Under the pieces are notes generated by a model that searched no databases, was not told where the DNA came from, and saw nothing but the letters and a program-made list of their open reading frames with translations. Positions 1 to 7,114 of a DNA stretch of 64,000 bases are shown here, piece after piece. The position numbers were made by a program, and so were the translations under genes. Each line of letters begins with the position of its first letter. The first letter of the stretch is position 1. This DNA is from Nocardia albiluteola (GTDB taxonomy: Bacteria > Actinomycetota > Actinomycetes > Mycobacteriales > Mycobacteriaceae). Where the stretch lies: the NCBI RefSeq assembly GCF_018860155.1, contig NZ_JAHKNI010000017.1, positions 1 through 64,000 on the forward strand, given 5' to 3'.

Positions 1-21
1 CACACCACTACCGTTACTCAT
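1..21 (-). CDS. 5' end of a gene running off the left edge
   Basis: Only seven codons are inside the window (M-S-N-G-S-G-V). The start is supported by a perfect AGGAGG seven bases upstream of the ATG on the minus strand. No function can be given from seven residues. It lies about 200 bp downstream of the winged-helix gene and points the same way, so it could be the last member of that cassette or an independent unit. Its ribosome binding site is buried in a perfect inverted repeat, described separately. Confidence 0.6.
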
Positions 22-70
22 GGAACGTCCTCCTGCTCTTGCGATGGGACACCAAGCCCGACAAGCGCAT
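14..70 (-). other. Possible 18-codon leader ORF overlapping the left-edge gene start
   Basis: Directly after the 5' arm of the hairpin an ATG opens an 18-codon frame (begins MRLSGLV, ends RRTFHE) that runs through the 3' arm and stops at a TAA overlapping the ATG of the left-edge gene. Translation of it would melt the stem, as in leader-peptide attenuation. It has no convincing Shine-Dalgarno of its own, because the arm before it is anti-Shine-Dalgarno in sequence, so it may be fortuitous. Confidence 0.25.
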
Positions 71-84
71 CAGGAGGACGTTCC
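22..84 (-). promoter_or_regulatory. Inverted repeat sequestering the Shine-Dalgarno of the left-edge gene
   Basis: Positions 22-35 and 71-84 are perfect reverse complements over 14 bp, separated by 35 bases. In the minus-strand transcript the 3' arm contains the AGGAGG of the left-edge gene and ends directly at its ATG, so folding would hide the ribosome binding site. This is the layout of a translational on/off switch. No known riboswitch fold was recognised; the 35-base loop could hold a ligand- or ribosome-dependent element. Confidence 0.6.
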
Positions 85-225
85 CCACGTCCCGGAAACC
101 GACGCACTAAACGTCTTTCTATGCCGCTGGGCGGGTGTTCGCCGGAACCGCCAGGTGCTGTCGGTGTTCGCGAATAATGCCTTCTGCCGATTGGCGGTGC
201 CGTCGAGATTCGTGAACAACTGCCG

Positions 226-552
226 TCATAGATGACGAACAAAGCCACTGCTGACCCAGTCTACCTGCGTGGACTTCCTCGACGGGGTGTCCCGTTGCTG
301 GCCACGGGTTTCGGCGGCACGTAGTTGCCGGTGAAGTTGGGTGCCCTCGGTGGTGAGCCAGTACACCGGCTCGGGCCGCTGGTGCCTGCCGGACACGTGC
401 GAGGTCCCGGACTCCACGAACCCCTTGGTGATCAGCCAGCTCAGCGCGGCGATCGTCGGCCCGGTCCGGTAGCTGCCCGCCAGACTGCGAGCCGAAATCG
501 GACCCCGGGTCAACGCGAGCGCGCGAACGGTCCGGATCAGTGCGGGCGACAA
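226..552 (-). CDS. Small winged-helix (PadR/MarR-like) protein
   Basis: About 108 residues. The segment from LSPALIRTVRALAL through RSLAG, then a basic wing and the VYWLTTEGTQLHRQL motif, resembles a winged helix ending in the 'LT.EG' signature of PadR/MarR-type DNA-binding proteins. The start is uncertain. A TTG at 552 after a weak GGGAAG overlaps the end of the preceding ATPase gene by 16 bp and is preferred, because the sequence farther upstream in this frame is only the other strand frame of the ATPase. Last gene of the four-gene operon; it may regulate the cassette or act as a small DNA-binding subunit. Confidence 0.55.
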   Translation of the reverse strand: MSPALIRTVRALALTRGPISARSLAGSYRTGPTIAALSWLITKGFVESGTSHVSGRHQRPEPVYWLTTEGTQLHRQLRAAETRGQQRDTPSRKSTQVDWVSSGFVRHL

Positions 553-1199
553 CGTCGCTTCCCAGCGGGACAGGGGTCGGCGCTGGCCGGGCCGGGCATC
601 GCCTCGTCGCCCAGGTGTTCGGCCACGAAGTCGGCGGCCAGGCTCAGCGCGGTGTCGTGCCCGTCGGCGGCCAGGGGCAGCCACGGCAGCGCCAATTCAC
701 TCAGTACCGCCCCGACGTGCCGGTCGGCCAGTGTCCGGAACCTTTGATTACCATCGCGGGTCTTGTTGGTGCCCAACGGGATATCCGGGTCGAGCTGGGT
801 TCGGAAGATCAGGTTGTAACGATCGCTGTGCGTACGGGCGAGGGTTTCCAGATATGCCCATCCGTCCGGATCGGGGGACTCGCCGCGATACTCGAGCGCG
901 GCCCGGTAGTAGCCCAACGCGTCCGGGACCGCGCGGTCAACCAGCACGACATCACCGTGCAGCCATGCCTCGAGTTCGTTGCTGATACCTCTGGTCATGA
1001 TCCACAGGGTGGAGGTCCACGTGTGGTTCCACAGGATCGGCATGCCCATCCGTTGTGCCTGTTCCCCCAGGTCCGCGACCGTGGAGACTGACAGGCCCGA
1101 CCGGCGCAGCTCGTGAGCCAGCCGGGCCAGAAAGGTGCTCTTACCGGTGGAATGGGTGCCGACCACTGCGATAGTGACCGGCTGATCGAAGGTGTTCAC
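537..1199 (-). CDS. NadR/Ttd14-like P-loop ATPase or kinase (AAA_28 type)
   Basis: About 220 residues from a GTG that shares GTGA with the stop of the exonuclease gene, indicating translational coupling. A Walker A motif, GTHSTGKST, lies at residues 14-22, followed by a Walker-B-like VVLVDRAVPDA segment near residue 85 and an Arg/Lys-rich lid. The layout fits the small-kinase-like P-loop family containing the NadR ribosylnicotinamide kinase domain (AAA_28). The family phosphorylates small nucleosides or binds nucleotides, but the substrate is not readable here. Its place between a nuclease and a winged-helix gene suggests a role in nucleotide handling; this is inference. Confidence 0.75.
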   Translation of the reverse strand: MNTFDQPVTIAVVGTHSTGKSTFLARLAHELRRSGLSVSTVADLGEQAQRMGMPILWNHTWTSTLWIMTRGISNELEAWLHGDVVLVDRAVPDALGYYRAALEYRGESPDPDGWAYLETLARTHSDRYNLIFRTQLDPDIPLGTNKTRDGNQRFRTLADRHVGAVLSELALPWLPLAADGHDTALSLAADFVAEHLGDEAMPGPASADPCPAGKRRCRPH

Positions 1200-1819
1200 C
1201 ACAAGCCTCCTTCGGGTTCGGATTTGGGCACGAATTCGGGCAGACCGGCGGCAGTGATCAGGCCCGGCCAGTCCAGCTCGCCATCGGTGATCAACGCGCA
1301 CAACAGTTGCCAGGCCGCCCAGGTGTCGTACCCGGCACGGTGGTGGCCCTGCCCGGCAATCGCGCTGGTGTCGAGTTGGCCGCGTTCGATGAGCTTGTCC
1401 AGCGCGTACGAATCCAGGCCCCGCCACACCTTTTTCGCGAGCTTCAGCGTGTCCAGGATCAGCGGCGGATTCCAGTCCGGCAGATGGGCGGTGAGTACCT
1501 TCCGCTCCACGGTCGCGTTGTGGGCGACCAGCACTCGCCCGCACAGCGCTTCGTCGATTTCCTCGGCAACCCCGGGCCAGGGCGGGCAGTCGGCGAGGTC
1601 GGCGTTGGTGATCCCGTGCACCTTGCGCGTGACGATCGGTGTCACGGGCTGTTGCGGGTGAATCAGCCACGACCGCAACGCATCCGGGGTTGTCGGACCG
1701 TCGACCGGCAGGACCGCGATTTCGATGATCTCGGGCGGGTTCTGCCCGTTGCCCTCCACATCGACCACGGCCAACTGCCGGTCGTGCAGGGTTTTCGGGA
1801 ACTCGAGCGGGTTGGTCAT
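1196..1819 (-). CDS. DnaQ-like DEDDh 3'-5' exonuclease
   Basis: 207 residues. The Exo I motif VVDVEGNG gives the metal-binding D20/E22 pair. The Exo II region reads HNATVERKVL, with Glu where Asp is usual. Exo III, GHHRAGYDTWAAWQ, has the HRA..D..A pattern of the DEDDh subfamily. Such single-domain enzymes remove nucleotides from 3' ends of DNA or RNA; no polymerase or BRCT domain is attached. The ATG overlaps the stop of the radical SAM gene (ATGA) and the stop overlaps the next GTG, so it sits in a tight operon. The D-to-E change in Exo II may lower or alter activity. Confidence 0.85.
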   Translation of the reverse strand: MTNPLEFPKTLHDRQLAVVDVEGNGQNPPEIIEIAVLPVDGPTTPDALRSWLIHPQQPVTPIVTRKVHGITNADLADCPPWPGVAEEIDEALCGRVLVAHNATVERKVLTAHLPDWNPPLILDTLKLAKKVWRGLDSYALDKLIERGQLDTSAIAGQGHHRAGYDTWAAWQLLCALITDGELDWPGLITAAGLPEFVPKSEPEGGLW

Positions 1820-2985
1820 GATGGCTTGTTCTCCCTGGTGGTGGGCCAGCCGAGATCGGCGCGGCCGTGGCGGCGAGGGTGGTGGGGCTTATCGATGTCG
1901 TGGACCTGGTAGCCGTGACCGTGCTGGAGGGAGTAGCGGGGTTGCTCGTCCAGCCCGGCCACGACCGCGGCGCGGTCGTTGACCTCTACGAGGGTGCCGC
2001 CCAGCTCGGCCGCCTGCTCGGCGACATGCCGGGGCTCGGGCCGCTGCCACGATCGCGCGCACCGCCGCAGTTGAGCGGCCGGGCAGATATCGCACAGTTC
2101 CCGGATACCGAAGTGACCGTTGTAGTCCGCGAGACCGTGCGCGTAGGCGACCGCGCAACTGGTCTTGCGGAACAACGGCGAACCCGGACGGCCGACATCG
2201 GCCGCATCCAGAATGCGCCGCTCCAACACCTCGGGGAACACCTTGCGGCGGGCACCGTCCGCGTACGGTTCGGGCAGCCGGTGCGCGCGGTAGTAGTCGC
2301 GAATCTGATCCTTGAAGAACAAGCCGGTGAAGACCGTCGCGTGTGCGTGCTGGCTCAGCTCGAGCGCGCGGGCAAGGTGCGCATCCGAATCGTTGAGCCC
2401 CGGCACGATCGGCCGCCAGTACAACACCACCCGATATCGGTCCGCGTGTTCGAACGCCGTCACTAGCGACCGCGCCGCGATCCCCGAGTCCACCGGCTCG
2501 ATACTCGGGTCGTCGATGCCCGAATGTGTCACCAGTACAGTGACTTTCAGGTTCGTGATCGAGTTCAGAACCGTACAGTCCTCGGGCTCGATCCGCCATC
2601 GGGTGATCACGAGAACGTGGTTGGTCAATCCGCGCGCGTCCAGCAGTTTGAGCATGTTGAAGGTGTGCTGTTTGACCCTGGGCAGCATCGGATCAGTTGC
2701 CCGGTTCAGCAGTTGAATCGGTGTGACGTGCGGCCGGAAATACCGATGCTCGGTCAACAGGTCGGCGGCCTGCTCGTCGTCCATCAACGCGCGCGGAACC
2801 TTCATCTCGAAGTTGTCGAACAGATGCCGCACGCAGTACCCGCAGTCCAGCGGGCACCCCACAATCCAGTTCACGCTGAGCCCGGACTTGCGGTACTCGA
2901 TCACGTCCAGCAGTTCGGGCCGCATCCCGGCTCGTTGTGCGGTATCCAGCAGCGGAACACCATGACGGGTCGTCGTCGTTGCCAT
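1816..2985 (-). CDS. Radical SAM protein, spore-photoproduct-lyase-like core
   Basis: 389 residues. The [4Fe-4S]/SAM motif is C44-x3-C48-x2-C51 (CPLDCGYC). It is followed by a barrel with the 'LLNRATDPMLP' and 'VLVITRW' strands typical of the SPL-like radical SAM group. A second cysteine set near the C-terminus (SCAVAY, then LCDIC..C) could bind an auxiliary cluster. The ATG at 2985 is chosen because GGGAGG lies nine bases upstream; farther upstream the frame is only promoter DNA. First gene of the operon, four bases overlapping the exonuclease. The substrate is unknown; DNA or nucleotide repair is a guess from fold and neighbours. Confidence 0.85.
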   Translation of the reverse strand: MATTTTRHGVPLLDTAQRAGMRPELLDVIEYRKSGLSVNWIVGCPLDCGYCVRHLFDNFEMKVPRALMDDEQAADLLTEHRYFRPHVTPIQLLNRATDPMLPRVKQHTFNMLKLLDARGLTNHVLVITRWRIEPEDCTVLNSITNLKVTVLVTHSGIDDPSIEPVDSGIAARSLVTAFEHADRYRVVLYWRPIVPGLNDSDAHLARALELSQHAHATVFTGLFFKDQIRDYYRAHRLPEPYADGARRKVFPEVLERRILDAADVGRPGSPLFRKTSCAVAYAHGLADYNGHFGIRELCDICPAAQLRRCARSWQRPEPRHVAEQAAELGGTLVEVNDRAAVVAGLDEQPRYSLQHGHGYQVHDIDKPHHPRRHGRADLGWPTTRENKPS

Positions 2986-3068
2986 TGGCCTGCGCCTCCC
3001 ACTCGATTCGGGCCGCCAGATTCGCCGTGCCCACATCGAGCAAAACGCCGCACCCGACCGGCAAGAAA

Positions 3069-3101
3069 GGTGGCAAGTCGACCGAAACCCCACTTGCCAC
3101 C
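3069..3101. promoter_or_regulatory. Perfect 10-bp inverted repeat between divergent operons
   Basis: GGTGGCAAGT (3069-3078) and ACTTGCCACC (3092-3101) are exact reverse complements around a 13-bp spacer. They lie between the divergent starts of the radical SAM operon and the XRE gene. This is the expected position and size for a dimeric repressor or activator site, with the adjacent XRE protein the obvious candidate ligand. Confidence 0.6.
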
Positions 3102-3127
3102 CCCGGGCGGTAGGCCAGAATGGACCC

Positions 3128-4486
3128 ATGAACAGGGGGCTAACGACCGACCCAACCAGCCAGCCAGGACGGCAACCAGAGACAGTTGCCGACGAACTGG
3201 CGCGCGAAATCAAACGATTGCGAATCGATGCGGGCCTCAGTCAGCGCGCACTCGCGGCCCGGGTCGGATACTCACGCCAGTACGTCTCGATGACCGAGTG
3301 GGAAGACGCCACCCTTCCCTCACAAGAGCTCGTAGCGGTGCTCGACGCCGCTCTCAGCGCCAACGGCGCGCTGATCGCCCTTCGTGCCCAAGGCAAGAAC
3401 GACCAGCAAACGAGACGGCGTGGTCGCACGAATGCACCCGGCACGGCGGTCGAAACCGGAGCGTCGCTCACTGCAAATGTGTTCAGCCCCTTCAACTTCG
3501 ACAACTCGAGCAGCGACCCGCACGATGGCAGTATTTTTCATTTGCGGCGGGTACTTATGGGATGCATCCCAGATACTTCGCCAGGTACGCAGTCGGAGCT
3601 CGCGGCCGAGGTAGTGCGCACATGGGATCTGTTCTTTTCGGCTCGTTTTAGCGAAATGGAACGGACGCTTCCCACAGTCCTAGCAAGCGCTTACAACGCC
3701 GCTGAGGCGACCACGGGCGAGCCGCGACGTCGGATCAATATTTCGCTCGCTCAACTCTTGCACGCCTCATCGAACCTTCTCGGCTATGTGGACCAAAAAG
3801 ACTTGGCGGCCTTGGCGCTTCTCCGTGCAGATGTACTAGCGGCAGAAAGCGGAGACGAACTGACCTGGGCCGCGATCAAAGGATCACAGTCCTGGCTATT
3901 GGCGAAAAACGGCATGTACGACGATGCGACAGCGTACGCCGAACATGCCGCTACCGAAATCGAGCCACGGCTGTCTACTGCCACACCACGCCATATCTCC
4001 ATTTGGGGCGAACTTCTTTGCTACGCAGCATTCGCGGCATCTCGCACAGGAGACTACCGACAGGCGCGACGATACCTACGTTTATGCGAATCGGCCGAGA
4101 CGCAACTAGAAGATGACTACATCAGCAGGCCTGAGGCGTCCAACATGTTCGATCGCACCTCAGCTGCAAGCTTCGGTGTCGTCAATGAGATGGCGGCGGA
4201 CCAGCCGCGAGAAGCTCTCAAACTTGCTGCTGCCAGTGGGGCCACCTCAGGGATTCCACCTGTGTTACGCAGCCGCAGATTGATCAATGTCGCGCACGCC
4301 CAAGTCCATAACCGAGATAACGCGGAAGCGGTGATAACTCTTCGTCGGGCATGCTCGATGGCTCCAGAATTCGTCGGTTGCATCCCCCTGGCCCATACGC
4401 TGACCAATGAACTGCTGACCCGTCGAGGCGCGCAACGACTAGATGGAATTGTCGGAGTGGCGGAACAACTCGGCATATCCGTCTAA
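3128..4486 (+). CDS. XRE-family regulator with TPR-like helical C-terminal domain
   Basis: 452 residues. A helix-turn-helix lies at about residues 18-75 (ELAREIKRLR..AGLSQRALAARVGYSRQYVSM..E). A variable linker follows, then about 300 residues of helical repeats resembling TPRs, with paired-helix segments such as GDYRQARRYLRLCE and NAEAVITLRRACSM. Actinobacterial regulators of this build sense a peptide or small ligand through the repeats. Base composition falls visibly from about residue 120 onward, with A/T-rich codons and a TTA leucine codon near 4080, unlike the backbone genes. Start context is weak. Probably controls both divergent operons through the inverted repeat at 3069-3101. Confidence 0.8.
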   Translation: MNRGLTTDPTSQPGRQPETVADELAREIKRLRIDAGLSQRALAARVGYSRQYVSMTEWEDATLPSQELVAVLDAALSANGALIALRAQGKNDQQTRRRGRTNAPGTAVETGASLTANVFSPFNFDNSSSDPHDGSIFHLRRVLMGCIPDTSPGTQSELAAEVVRTWDLFFSARFSEMERTLPTVLASAYNAAEATTGEPRRRINISLAQLLHASSNLLGYVDQKDLAALALLRADVLAAESGDELTWAAIKGSQSWLLAKNGMYDDATAYAEHAATEIEPRLSTATPRHISIWGELLCYAAFAASRTGDYRQARRYLRLCESAETQLEDDYISRPEASNMFDRTSAASFGVVNEMAADQPREALKLAAASGATSGIPPVLRSRRLINVAHAQVHNRDNAEAVITLRRACSMAPEFVGCIPLAHTLTNELLTRRGAQRLDGIVGVAEQLGISV

Positions 4487-4501
4487 CCCGTGAGGAATAC
4501 G

Positions 4502-5155
4502 ATGATCGTCAACCCCTCCGCGTTTACCGTCTTATGTTTTGGTGATTCCAATACTTTCGGCCAACGCTCGGAAGGGCGTGGCCGGTGGCCCGCTGATGTG
4601 CGCTGGACCGGTCGGCTACAAGAGCTATTGGGAAACGGGTATTCAGTTATCGAGGAAGGTCTCGGAGGCCGCACCACTGATTTGGACGACCCGGAGCGAA
4701 ATGATCGCAATGGCCGAACCTACTTTCAACCCTGCCTACGTAGCCACTCGCCGCTAGACATGGTGGTAATCATGCTGGGGACAAACGATCTCAAAATAAG
4801 GTTCAATCGAGGACCAGAGGACATCGCCACCGCGTTGGACGGTTACATCGACAACATCGAGCGCACAGCTTGGACCCGCACGGGTGGAGTGCCTACCACC
4901 CTCTTGGTCAGCCCCATCCATCTCGATGCCACCAAGCCCGGATTTGCCGCGAACAGTTCGGAATACGATGCTCACTCCGTAGGCAAGTCACGCGAACTCG
5001 GCGCGGCAATACGCCGTGTCGCCGACAAACGTAATGCGCTGTTCGTAGACGCAGCTACCGCAGCGTGCCCAGGACATGATGGAACACACCTGAGCCGTGA
5101 CTCCCACGAACCGCTTTCCAAGCTGATCGCCCAAGAAATCCATCGAAACAGTTAG
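4502..5155 (+). CDS. SGNH/GDSL-type hydrolase
   Basis: 217 residues. The block I motif FGDSNTFG carries the nucleophilic Ser, block III is MLGTNDLK, and block V is DGTHLSRDSH with the catalytic Asp/His pair, so the active site looks intact. There is no signal peptide, so it is probably cytosolic. The ATG at 4502 has GAGG six bases upstream and lies 15 bases after the XRE stop, suggesting co-transcription. Composition is the most A/T-rich in the window (close to half G+C at its start) and it contains a TTA codon, pointing to acquisition with the XRE gene. The substrate (an ester or acetyl group) is unknown. Confidence 0.85.
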   Translation: MIVNPSAFTVLCFGDSNTFGQRSEGRGRWPADVRWTGRLQELLGNGYSVIEEGLGGRTTDLDDPERNDRNGRTYFQPCLRSHSPLDMVVIMLGTNDLKIRFNRGPEDIATALDGYIDNIERTAWTRTGGVPTTLLVSPIHLDATKPGFAANSSEYDAHSVGKSRELGAAIRRVADKRNALFVDAATAACPGHDGTHLSRDSHEPLSKLIAQEIHRNS

Positions 5156-5277
5156 CCTCGGCTCCCAGCGCCGCCGTCGACGTTTAGGGCGCTCGCCTCT
5201 GCCCTGGCCGAGAGTCCGACCGGGCGCATGCGCCGATGGGGGCCGTTACCCCAAATCCGACGGTTGCCGCATTTCCC

Positions 5278-5913
5278 CAGGTCAGCGAACTAACTATATG
5301 CCGATCGGAATGAACACCGACTACTACACGCACCTGGAGCAGGGGCTCGAGCGGCGCCCCTCCGCACAGATACTCGAGGCGCTGAGCCGGGTGCTGCTGC
5401 TGAACGAGGCGCTGCACGGCCATCTGTACCAGCTGGCCGGTATTGCACCGCCTGCGCGCGTGTCCTCGCACGAGACGGTCGGCGCCACCCTGCGGCAACT
5501 GCTGGAGAGTTATTCGGCCGCACCGGCTTTCGTGTTGAATCCGGCCTTCGACATGCTGGCCGTCAACGGGATGGCCGAGGCGTTCTTCTCGCCGTTCCCG
5601 CGAATCGACAATCTGGCGCGGATGACCTTCCTGGAACCGGTCGCCCGCCGCTTCTGCGTGGACTGGACCTGGACGTGCCGGGCGATGGTGGCGGGCCTGC
5701 GGCAGGCCGGCGCGCTGTATCCGGACGATTCCCGGATACGGCACGTGATCGGCGAACTCACCTAAGCCAGTGGCGAATTCGCCGAGCTGTGGCGTTCCTA
5801 TTTTCGACGCGCGCGGGGCCGTGGGCCAGCGGCTGATGGTCTATCGGTCCGAGCCGGACAGTCCCAGTGCGGCCGCGCTGGCCCGATTGGCCGACGGTAG
5901 CCGGTCGTGGTGA
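5278..5913 (+). pseudogene. Decayed MmyB-type XRE regulator
   Basis: Fragments of the common actinobacterial family with an N-terminal helix-turn-helix and a C-terminal MmyB-like ligand-binding domain. From 5310 the frame gives NTDYYTHLEQG, then the ligand-binding domain (FVLNPAFDMLAVN, RMTFLEP), ending at a TAA at 5763. In the same frame after the stop, ASGEFAELW continues the family pattern. The expected middle part is then missing, and another frame resumes with GQRLMVYRSEPDSPSAAAL to a TGA at 5913. The N-terminal half of the DNA-binding domain is absent; a short out-of-frame QVSELT at 5278 may be its residue. Nonsense, deletion and frameshift together make a functional product unlikely. 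Confidence 0.8.
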
Positions 5914-6026
5914 CCGTGTGCCTGGGGGCATCACACCCAGGCGCGCGGACGGCCACCGTGCCTACTATTTCCTGAGCCCGCTGCGAGCCGCTCTTGCAGC
6001 AATACCCTCGTGAAGCAGGAGGACTC

Positions 6027-6959
6027 GTGCCGGATATGCGGCCGACCGCGCCCGTACAGCCCCGTCGCCGGATTCGTCGTCGCCGGATCGCCCTGTCGTG
6101 CGCCACCTTTCTCACCCTCGCGGCCGCCGGTGTCGCGGGGCCCGCGATCGCGTGGTCGCAACCCGTGTCCTGCCCGCGTGCCACCGCGACCACCGTCGTC
6201 GCCGCGGGCATCCCCTATGTCGACTGGGCCGAGAATCTCGGCTACGACGCGCAGGGCAACCTGTGGGTATCGCGGCTGTACCGGAACGAGGTGCAACGGT
6301 ACGACCGGGCGGGCCGCATCACCGCGACGGTCACCGTGCCCTCGCCGGGCGCGATCCGTCTCGGTCCCGATCGACTGCTCTACGTGGTCTACGGTGACAA
6401 TTCGACGAATCTGCTGCCGGGCGTTCACGACAGCGGCGTCGTCCGGTTCGACCCCACCGCCGCCGCGCCACGGCCCGAGACCTTCGTGCGAGGACTCACC
6501 ATGGCCAACGGCGCCGCGTTCGACGCCGCGGGCAATTTGTATGTGGCCGATACGGGATCCGGCGTCGTCCGTGTTCGCCGCGACGCTACCATCGACACGG
6601 CCTGGACCGCGCAGACCAAGGTTTTCGGAGTGAACGGCCTTGCGGTGGACGGTGATTCGGTCTACACGACGGTCTACCTGACCGGACAGGGGCGAATCCT
6701 GCGGATTCCGATCGCCGCTCCCTCCCGGAGCTACCCGGTCGCCGGCCTGGGCCTGGCCGACGACCTCGCCGTCGGCCCCGGCGGATTCCTTTATGTCGCA
6801 ACCACTTCCGGTCATCTGGTCCGTGTGGCCCCCGGAGGCCGCGGCACCTGCACCCTGCTCACCGCGGGCCCGATGGCGGCGGTGACCACGGATTCCCGCG
6901 GCGATCTGATGGTCGCCACCGGCCGCGGCGACGTGCTGCGCGTCCAGCTCGACGGCTGA
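6027..6959 (+). CDS. Exported SMP-30/NHL-like beta-propeller protein
   Basis: About 310 residues from a GTG four bases after AGGAGG; an ATG three codons later is the alternative. A basic N-terminus (RRRIRRRRIAL) and a hydrophobic stretch ending near GPAIAWS form a signal peptide, so the product is secreted or surface-bound. The rest is a run of blade-like repeats with the 'D..GNLWV', 'D..GNLYVADTGSGVV' and 'LAVGPGGFLYVA' pattern of SMP-30/gluconolactonase and NHL propellers. No clear catalytic metal ligands can be assigned. It may bind a sugar or lactone in the envelope. It stands alone, between a pseudogene and the phospholipase gene. Confidence 0.75.
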   Translation: MPDMRPTAPVQPRRRIRRRRIALSCATFLTLAAAGVAGPAIAWSQPVSCPRATATTVVAAGIPYVDWAENLGYDAQGNLWVSRLYRNEVQRYDRAGRITATVTVPSPGAIRLGPDRLLYVVYGDNSTNLLPGVHDSGVVRFDPTAAAPRPETFVRGLTMANGAAFDAAGNLYVADTGSGVVRVRRDATIDTAWTAQTKVFGVNGLAVDGDSVYTTVYLTGQGRILRIPIAAPSRSYPVAGLGLADDLAVGPGGFLYVATTSGHLVRVAPGGRGTCTLLTAGPMAAVTTDSRGDLMVATGRGDVLRVQLDG

Positions 6960-7114
6960 GGAGACCCGCGCCTCGGCGATCGGTCCATTCATGGTCATTA
7001 AGGTATGTCTGTGATTTGCCCCCACCCGGTGGTCGTTCGGCTGATTGCTCGGTAGCCTCGCCTCGGGCTTGAAATTGACCTGTTTCACATCATGCGGAAG
7101 GCTGGCTCTGCGGC

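Noticed and set aside
1..5160. Integrative element or phage at the left end
   Set aside because: No integrase, excisionase, relaxase, attachment repeat or tRNA target is present within the window; the cassette looks acquired but the mechanism is not visible.
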